Under the pieces are notes generated by a model, which saw nothing but the letters and a program-made list of their open reading frames with translations, did no database searches and was not told the DNA's origin. From contig JAAVGX010000020.1 of assembly GCA_014800065.1 (NCBI GenBank), positions 1-8,235 on the forward strand: DNA of 8,235 nucleotides, in the 5' to 3' direction. Of this stretch, positions 4,195 to 8,235 are shown one piece after another; position 1 is the first letter of the stretch, and each line of letters begins with the position of its first letter. Both the position numbers and the translations under genes were made by a program. Source of the DNA: Bacteroidales bacterium. GTDB lineage: Bacteria; Bacteroidota; Bacteroidia; Bacteroidales; Muribaculaceae.

Positions 4195-5391
4195 ATGGCT
4201 TGCTATAATTTCGATGATGTGATTGACCGGCATGGAACGTCGGCAATAAAGATAGACCGTCTGGACCGAGTGTTCGGACGACATGATTTAACTCCATTAT
4301 GGATTGCCGACCTTGACTTTGCGGTGTGCCCTGAGATAACCGAGGCGCTTCGCAGTCGTCTGAATCATCCCGTGCTGGGTTATTCCGAGGCATCCGATTC
4401 ATATTGGCAGTCCATCATAGACTGGAATCGCAAGCGTCATCACTTCGACATCGACCGCTCGGAGTTGTGCTTTATTCCCGGAGTGGTGAAGGGCTTTGCC
4501 TATGCCGTGAATTATTTCACCAAGCCGGGCGACAAGGTTCTGATTCAGCCGCCCGTGTATACCCCTTTCCGCACTGTTGTCGAGGGCAACGGGCGCGTGG
4601 TTCTGGAGAATCCTCTGGTGTTCGAGAATGGAAATTACCGGATGGATTTGGATCATATGCGCAAGGTTGTGGAGGCCGAGAAGCCCAAATTGATGATTCT
4701 GTGCAATCCTCACAACCCCATCGGCATTCAGTGGAGCCGCGAGGAGCTGGCCGAGGTGGCGCGAATCTGTCGGGAGAACGGCGTGATTGTGGTGAGCGAT
4801 GAAATCCACGGCGACCTGATGTTGGGTGGTCGTGAACATATCCCCTTCCTTGCCGCCGGCGAAGATGCCGAGGCTGTAGGAATTATGCTGGGGGCTCCTT
4901 CCAAGACGTTCAACATTCCCGGGCTGGTGAGCTCGTGGATGGTTATTAAGAATCCCGAAATTCGTACTCCCTATTATAACTGGCTTGAAGTCAACGAGTT
5001 CAATTCGCCGGTGATGATATCCACCATCGGGGCTGAAGCCGCCTATACCACCGGCGAGGAGTGGCTGGACCAGATGCTGGCCTATGTGGAGGCTAACATC
5101 GACTTCGTGGACGAGTATATCCGCGAGAACATTCCGGGGCTGAAACTTGTGCGCCCGGAGGCTTCCTTCCTGGTGTGGCTTGATTTCCGCAACTATCATC
5201 TGTGCCACAATGCGCTGATGGAGCTGCTGCTGGATAAGGCTCACCTGGCTCTGAACGATGGCGAGATGTTCGGTGCTCAGGGTCAGGGGTTCGCCCGCCT
5301 GAATGTAGGCGCTCCGCGCAGTGTTCTCGCCAAGGCGCTTACAAATCTCAAAGATGCCATCAAGGCCAACTGTAACTGCGAGGATTGCTGA
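4195..5391 (+). CDS. MalY/PatB family PLP-dependent C-S lyase (cystathionine beta-lyase type)
   Basis: A fold-type I PLP aminotransferase-like enzyme of 398 aa, the usual length of MalY/PatB proteins, which cleave C-S bonds of cystathionine and cysteine conjugates in the cytosol. Motifs: MACYNFDDVIDRHGTSAIK at the N-terminus, PLWIADLDFAV (34-44), LGYSEASD (61-68), PPVYTPF (119-125) with the PLP-stacking Tyr122, NPHNPIG (171-177) with Asn174, SDEIHGDL (201-208) with Asp202 for the PLP nitrogen, APSKTFNIPGL (234-244) with the Schiff-base Lys237, and ARLNVGAP (367-374) with carboxylate-binding Arg368. The frame is open back to 4114, but that would run through the tRNA; the ATG at 4195 starts the family's normal N-terminus. 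The protein ends in NCNCEDC, an unusual cysteine-rich tail. Its TGA overlaps the aroA ATG. The exact substrate, cystathionine or other, is not shown. Confidence 0.92.
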   Translation: MACYNFDDVIDRHGTSAIKIDRLDRVFGRHDLTPLWIADLDFAVCPEITEALRSRLNHPVLGYSEASDSYWQSIIDWNRKRHHFDIDRSELCFIPGVVKGFAYAVNYFTKPGDKVLIQPPVYTPFRTVVEGNGRVVLENPLVFENGNYRMDLDHMRKVVEAEKPKLMILCNPHNPIGIQWSREELAEVARICRENGVIVVSDEIHGDLMLGGREHIPFLAAGEDAEAVGIMLGAPSKTFNIPGLVSSWMVIKNPEIRTPYYNWLEVNEFNSPVMISTIGAEAAYTTGEEWLDQMLAYVEANIDFVDEYIRENIPGLKLVRPEASFLVWLDFRNYHLCHNALMELLLDKAHLALNDGEMFGAQGQGFARLNVGAPRSVLAKALTNLKDAIKANCNCEDC

Positions 5392-6674
5392 TGGATTACC
5401 GTATTTTCCCTCCCGAAGAAATTGTAGAAACGACGGCAGAGTTGCCGGTGTCCAAGAGTATTGTCGCTCGTCGGCTGATACTCAACTATATAGCCGGTGG
5501 TCCTGCGGCTGCGTCGGCCACTGCCGGGGTGGATGCCTGTGAGGACACTCGCGTTTTGGGAGGAGTACTCGGCGCCGGGCTTCCGTGCGACGGGCGTGCG
5601 GTGGATGTTCATGCATCCGGCACGGCTCTCCGTTTCCTTACCGCCCTTTGTGCCGCAACCCCCGGGACGGACTGCGTGCTGTGCGGGGTAGAGCGGTTGC
5701 ATCAGCGCCCTATTGCCGAACTCGTGGAGGCGTTGAGGAATATCGGTGCCAATATCGAATATGTTGAAAAAGAGGGTTTTGCGCCTCTGCGTATCCGTGG
5801 TGCCAAACTGCGCGGCGGACGTATGCAAATCGATGCGTCGGTGAGTTCGCAGTATATTTCCGCGCTGATGCTTGCATCGCCCCTGATGGCCAATCCTCTT
5901 GAGCTTGAGCTTCGCGGCGATGTGCAGTCGGCTCCGTATATCACGATGACGGCGTCGTTGCTCGATGAGCAGGGGCAGGGCGGAGTAGAGGTCGAGCCTT
6001 ATGCCGTGCGCGTGAGTGTAACGACTGTAAAGCCGAGCACCGCAGAGCCCGAGGCCGACTGGAGCGCGGCTGCTTTCTGGTATGAGATTGCAGCTATCAC
6101 CGCCGGGTGGGTCACCCTGCCGGGGCTGGAACAGAAGTCGGTGCAGGGCGATAGTCGTGCTCGCGAATTGTTTGAGCGCCTGGGTGTTATAACTGAATTT
6201 ACCGATGATGGCGCCGAGCTGTCGGCCTCTCCCGAAATGTACAGCCACCTGGATTGCGACCTTAGCGGTACGCCCGACATGGCTCCGGCCTTGGCCGTGA
6301 CCTGCGCTGTGCTGGGTGTACCTTTCACGCTGCGCGGTGTGAAGGCTCTCCAATCCAAGGAGAGCGATCGCCTCGAAGCTCTTCGGCAGGAGCTCCTGAA
6401 GGTGGGGTGTATATGCGAAATTGAGGCATACGGAGATGTGTTCCTTTGGGAAGGCAAGCGCGCCATAGTGCACGAATTGCCGCGCTTCGACACCTATGGC
6501 GACCATCGCATAGCCATGGCTCTGGCTCCTGTGGCCTGTGCCGCTCCGGGTGTGATTATCAACGATGCCGAGGTGGTGGAGAAATCCTATCCCGACTTCT
6601 GGAATCAGCTTCGTGCCGCCGGCTTCGTAGTTACGGATGCTTCGGAACCTTTGGATGAGGAGGAGGGCGAATGA
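5391..6674 (+). CDS. aroA: 3-phosphoshikimate 1-carboxyvinyltransferase (EPSP synthase)
   Basis: AroA joins phosphoenolpyruvate to shikimate 3-phosphate, the sixth step of the shikimate pathway. The protein is 427 aa, the same length as the E. coli enzyme, but divergent. Substrate residues are kept: Lys22, Ser23 and Arg27 (SKSIVAR), Gly77-Thr78 (ASGTALR), Arg106 (LHQRPI), Ser152-Ser153-Gln154, Ser180 and Tyr183, catalytic Asp296 (GTPDMAP), Lys323-Glu324 and Arg327 (SKESDRL), Arg373 (GDHRIAM) and Lys398 (EKSYPDF). The usual GNAGTAMRP loop reads HASGTALRF, with Phe82 at the position of Pro101 in E. coli. The start is ATG at 5391, overlapping the upstream TGA by one base; a TTG two codons earlier is less likely. 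The C-terminus is acidic (LDEEEGE) and its TGA overlaps the next ATG. Confidence 0.95.
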   Translation: MDYRIFPPEEIVETTAELPVSKSIVARRLILNYIAGGPAAASATAGVDACEDTRVLGGVLGAGLPCDGRAVDVHASGTALRFLTALCAATPGTDCVLCGVERLHQRPIAELVEALRNIGANIEYVEKEGFAPLRIRGAKLRGGRMQIDASVSSQYISALMLASPLMANPLELELRGDVQSAPYITMTASLLDEQGQGGVEVEPYAVRVSVTTVKPSTAEPEADWSAAAFWYEIAAITAGWVTLPGLEQKSVQGDSRARELFERLGVITEFTDDGAELSASPEMYSHLDCDLSGTPDMAPALAVTCAVLGVPFTLRGVKALQSKESDRLEALRQELLKVGCICEIEAYGDVFLWEGKRAIVHELPRFDTYGDHRIAMALAPVACAAPGVIINDAEVVEKSYPDFWNQLRAAGFVVTDASEPLDEEEGE

Positions 6675-7108
6675 CCGCCGCTCTGATATTGCTGATAGCG
6701 CTGTTGGTGATGGGCGGTGTGCTCTATGCCGAGCATAAGGTGTACCGTCGTCGACATCCGCAGCCTGAGGGCGACTCTCAGCCGGAGGTCGAGCAGACCG
6801 AGGAGGAGTGTTGCGGTATGCATATCACCTGCGAACGCGATTCACTCATTGCCGGGCTCAGCAACGAGGTAGAGTACTACGACGACGAGGAGCTCGACCG
6901 CCACAAGGACCGCACTTCCGACAGCTATACCGACAATGAGATAGAAGAATTTCGCGACATCCTGCTCACCCTCCGCACCGATGAAATCGCCGGGTGGGCC
7001 CGGAGTCTGCAGCTCAGGGGAATAACGTTGCCCGATTGTGTGCGTGAGGAGCTTCTGATGATAGTAGCCGAAGCTCGTGCCAATGCATCAAAACCTCAAA
7101 GTGCTTGA
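6671..7108 (+). CDS. Single-pass membrane protein with CCGMHxxC motif, function unknown
   Basis: This 145-aa protein starts with a hydrophobic helix (about 3-20) followed by RRR (26-28), so it is probably anchored N-out with the rest in the cytosol. An acidic Glu/Gln/Pro linker (31-46) leads to ECCGMHITCE (46-55), where Cys47, Cys48, His51 and Cys54 could bind a metal or Fe-S cluster. The rest is acidic and helical, with EYYDDEELDRHKDR (68-81) and an amphipathic C-terminal region (about 90-140). I recall similar small proteins beside aroA or metal transporter genes in Bacteroides, without a known function; that is memory, not a search. Its ATG overlaps the aroA stop by 4 bp (ATGA) and it ends 3 bp before the ABC permease, so it is very likely co-translated with both. 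Confidence 0.85.
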   Translation: MTAALILLIALLVMGGVLYAEHKVYRRRHPQPEGDSQPEVEQTEEECCGMHITCERDSLIAGLSNEVEYYDDEELDRHKDRTSDSYTDNEIEEFRDILLTLRTDEIAGWARSLQLRGITLPDCVREELLMIVAEARANASKPQSA

Positions 7109-7111
7109 CCT

Positions 7112-7921
7112 ATGGTGGAATACTTTGAATACCCCTTTTTCCGCCAGGCCTTTTTTGCCGTGATTCTTATCAGCGTAAGTGCTGCGATGATAGGTACTTA
7201 TATCATCTGCCGACGCCTGGTGAGCATCAGCGGAGGTATTACCCACGCTTGCTTCGGCGGGTTGGGTCTGGGCTACTTTCTGGGTATAAATCCGGTGGCG
7301 ATGGCTGCCTTGGTGGCCGTGGGCTCGGCTATGGGGGTGGAGGTGATGGAGAAGCGTATGCAGTTGCGAAGCGACTCCGCGGTGGCCGTTATCTGGGCCT
7401 TGGGCATGGCGTTGGGTGTGCTGTTCGTTTTCCTTACTCCGGGCTATGTGCCCGAGCTGAACGCTTTCCTGTTCGGCAACATCCTCACCGTCACCACGGC
7501 GGACCTGTGGCTCTTCGGCGGATTTGCCGCTCTGCTGAGCCTGTTTTTCTGTCTTTTCTATCATCAGATAGTCACGGTGGCCTTCGATGCGGACTTCGCG
7601 CGAGTGAGCGGGCTGCCCGTGCGGTTCATTTCCTACGCCATGACCGTGTTCGTGGCCGTGTGCATAGTGTTGACAATCAGACTTGTGGGCATAATGCTCC
7701 TGATGTCGATGCTGAGTTTGCCCATGATAACCGCCGAGGTGTTCTACAGCCGCTTCCGCCCCATCATGCTCGCTTCCATCGTCATAAGCATCGTCACCGG
7801 GCTGGGGGGATTGATGCTCTCCACCATCATCGACGTGCCGTGCTCGGCCCTGATAGTACTCCTGATGGCCGCCACCTTCGTTCTGGCAAAAATAGCACGG
7901 ATGGCGTGGAGATTGCGGTAA
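7112..7921 (+). CDS. Metal ABC transporter permease (ZnuB/MntB/ABC-3 family)
   Basis: A 269-aa polytopic inner-membrane protein with about eight hydrophobic helices and very few charges outside loops, the usual size and shape of ABC-3 family permeases for Zn2+, Mn2+ or Fe2+. Family signatures are visible: CRRLVSISGGITHACFGGLG (33-52), matching the pattern with a conserved Ser and His after helix 1; FLFGNILTVT (119-128); the cytoplasmic coupling region AFDADFARVSGLPV (157-170); and RLVGIMLLMSMLSLP (190-204). The ATG lies 3 bp after the preceding stop, and it is the last gene of the second operon. No ATPase or metal-binding protein gene is in the window, so partners must be elsewhere. Which metal is carried cannot be read from the sequence. 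Confidence 0.92.
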   Translation: MVEYFEYPFFRQAFFAVILISVSAAMIGTYIICRRLVSISGGITHACFGGLGLGYFLGINPVAMAALVAVGSAMGVEVMEKRMQLRSDSAVAVIWALGMALGVLFVFLTPGYVPELNAFLFGNILTVTTADLWLFGGFAALLSLFFCLFYHQIVTVAFDADFARVSGLPVRFISYAMTVFVAVCIVLTIRLVGIMLLMSMLSLPMITAEVFYSRFRPIMLASIVISIVTGLGGLMLSTIIDVPCSALIVLLMAATFVLAKIARMAWRLR

Positions 7922-7949
7922 TTTGCCACCCGGGAGTTCAATTTTCCAC

Positions 7950-7966
7950 AATTATTGTTAATAATT
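7950..7966. other. AT-only perfect palindrome downstream of the permease gene
   Basis: AATTATT-GTT-AATAATT forms a 7-bp perfect inverted repeat 29 bp after the permease stop. With no G-C pairs it would be a weak terminator. It also lies about 60-75 bp upstream of the predicted start of the next gene, where it could be a regulator site. A smaller dyad CCTA-T-TAGG (7969-7977) and a T5 run (7984-7988) follow. No strong terminator is visible for the operon. Confidence 0.35.
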
Positions 7967-7985
7967 AGCCTATTAGGGCGGCATT

Positions 7986-8019
7986 TTTGGGATTAATGTA
8001 CTTATTATGCGTATATTTG
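7986..8019 (+). promoter_or_regulatory. Promoter of the exported-protein gene (Bacteroidetes type)
   Basis: TTTG (7986-7989), a 22-bp spacer and TATATTTG (8012-8019) fit the Bacteroidetes consensus. Transcription would start near 8026, leaving a leader of about 30 nt to the ATG at 8057. Confidence 0.6.
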
Positions 8020-8044
8020 CGTTCCATAATAGACGTATACATTA
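7994..8044. promoter_or_regulatory. Nested inverted repeats centred on the -7 box
   Basis: The outer arms are TAATGTA (7994-8000) and TACATTA (8038-8044). The inner arms are TATTATG (8003-8009) and CATAATA (8025-8031). Their centres (about 8019 and 8017) nearly coincide on the -7 box TATATTTG. Since transcription would start near 8026, the left arms are not in the mRNA, so any role would be at the DNA level, as an operator. AT-rich sequence raises the chance of such matches. Confidence 0.4.
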
Positions 8045-8056
8045 TCTCATAACTGC

Positions 8057-8235
8057 ATGAAAAGAATTTTACTGCCATTGGCCTGCTTGTTGCTTGGCGC
8101 TTCTGCGGCTCAAGCCGAGAAGGGTATCAGCCTGACTACAAGCGCCTCCGTCGGAACCGAAATCAAATTTCTTGTGAATGCCAAATCGGCTACGCAACCC
8201 GTAGTGGTTGACTTCGGCGATGGCGAAGCCACCAA
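8057..8235 (+). CDS. Exported protein, probably PKD-like/leucine-rich-repeat surface protein (partial, 5' end)
   Basis: The frame opens at ATG 8057 and runs off the window after 59 codons. Residues 1-20 are a classic Sec signal peptide: MKR, a Leu-rich core, and ASAAQA with likely signal peptidase I cleavage after Ala20. Cys10 lies too early, and in the wrong context, for a lipobox. The mature part begins with GISLTTSASVGTEIKFLVNA (23-42) and then VVVDFGDGEAT (49-59). The xDFGDG pattern is like the WGDG/FGDG turn of PKD-type beta-sandwiches. From memory, Bacteroidales leucine-rich-repeat proteins often start with such a TTSxxVGxEI plus DWGDG segment. The full domain layout is outside the window. 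Confidence 0.8.
   Translation, partial: MKRILLPLACLLLGASAAQAEKGISLTTSASVGTEIKFLVNAKSATQPVVVDFGDGEAT

Noticed and set aside
7967..7990. Intrinsic terminator for the second operon
   Set aside because: The stem is 4 bp at most, with a T5 run some distance away; too weak to call.
7994..8044. Invertible promoter of the Bacteroides phase-variation type
   Set aside because: The arms are only 7 bp and the enclosed segment is under 40 bp; known invertons have longer arms and larger segments, and no recombinase gene is seen.

Overview
This is a chromosomal housekeeping segment from a member of the Bacteroidales. Three things point there: promoters fit the Bacteroidetes pattern TTTG-N(18-22)-TAnnTTTG; start codons lack Shine-Dalgarno sequences; and the last gene has a signal peptide and N-terminus typical of gut Bacteroidales surface proteins. 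The GC-rich coding sequence would suit Muribaculaceae or a related family, but I cannot fix the family by reading alone. I see no transposase, phage gene, CRISPR array or defence system. No complete new system is evident; the most unusual DNA is the intergenic region at 62-680.

Left edge (1-680). A minus-strand gene begins at 61 and leaves the window after 20 codons. A long gene-free region follows. It holds at least five short hairpins (about 279-493), two of them followed by the same nonamer TCCGTACAT. Next comes a 124-bp tandem array of seven 10-bp units and six 9-bp units, ending 11 bp before the rsmA promoter.

First plus-strand operon (681-4026). rsmA (16S rRNA dimethyladenosine methyltransferase), mgtE (Mg2+ channel/transporter), a small membrane-anchored protein of unknown function, and a ComF-family phosphoribosyltransferase are packed with gaps of 6-13 bp. 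They are probably transcribed from one promoter at 626-655.

tRNA and second operon (4030-7921). A near-consensus promoter begins 3 bp after the ComF stop and drives tRNA-Arg(CCT) at 4072-4143. A leader with a bulged hairpin leads into a MalY/PatB-type PLP C-S lyase, aroA (EPSP synthase), a conserved single-pass membrane protein with a CCGMHxxC motif, and a metal ABC transporter permease. These four genes overlap or lie 3 bp apart. They combine sulfur amino-acid metabolism, the shikimate pathway and probable metal uptake. The transporter's ATPase and binding protein are not in the window.

Right edge (7922-8235). An AT-rich intergenic region carries a palindrome and a Bacteroidetes-type promoter inside two nested inverted repeats. 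It precedes the first 59 codons of an exported protein with a VDFGDG motif, probably a PKD-like or leucine-rich-repeat surface protein, cut by the window edge.
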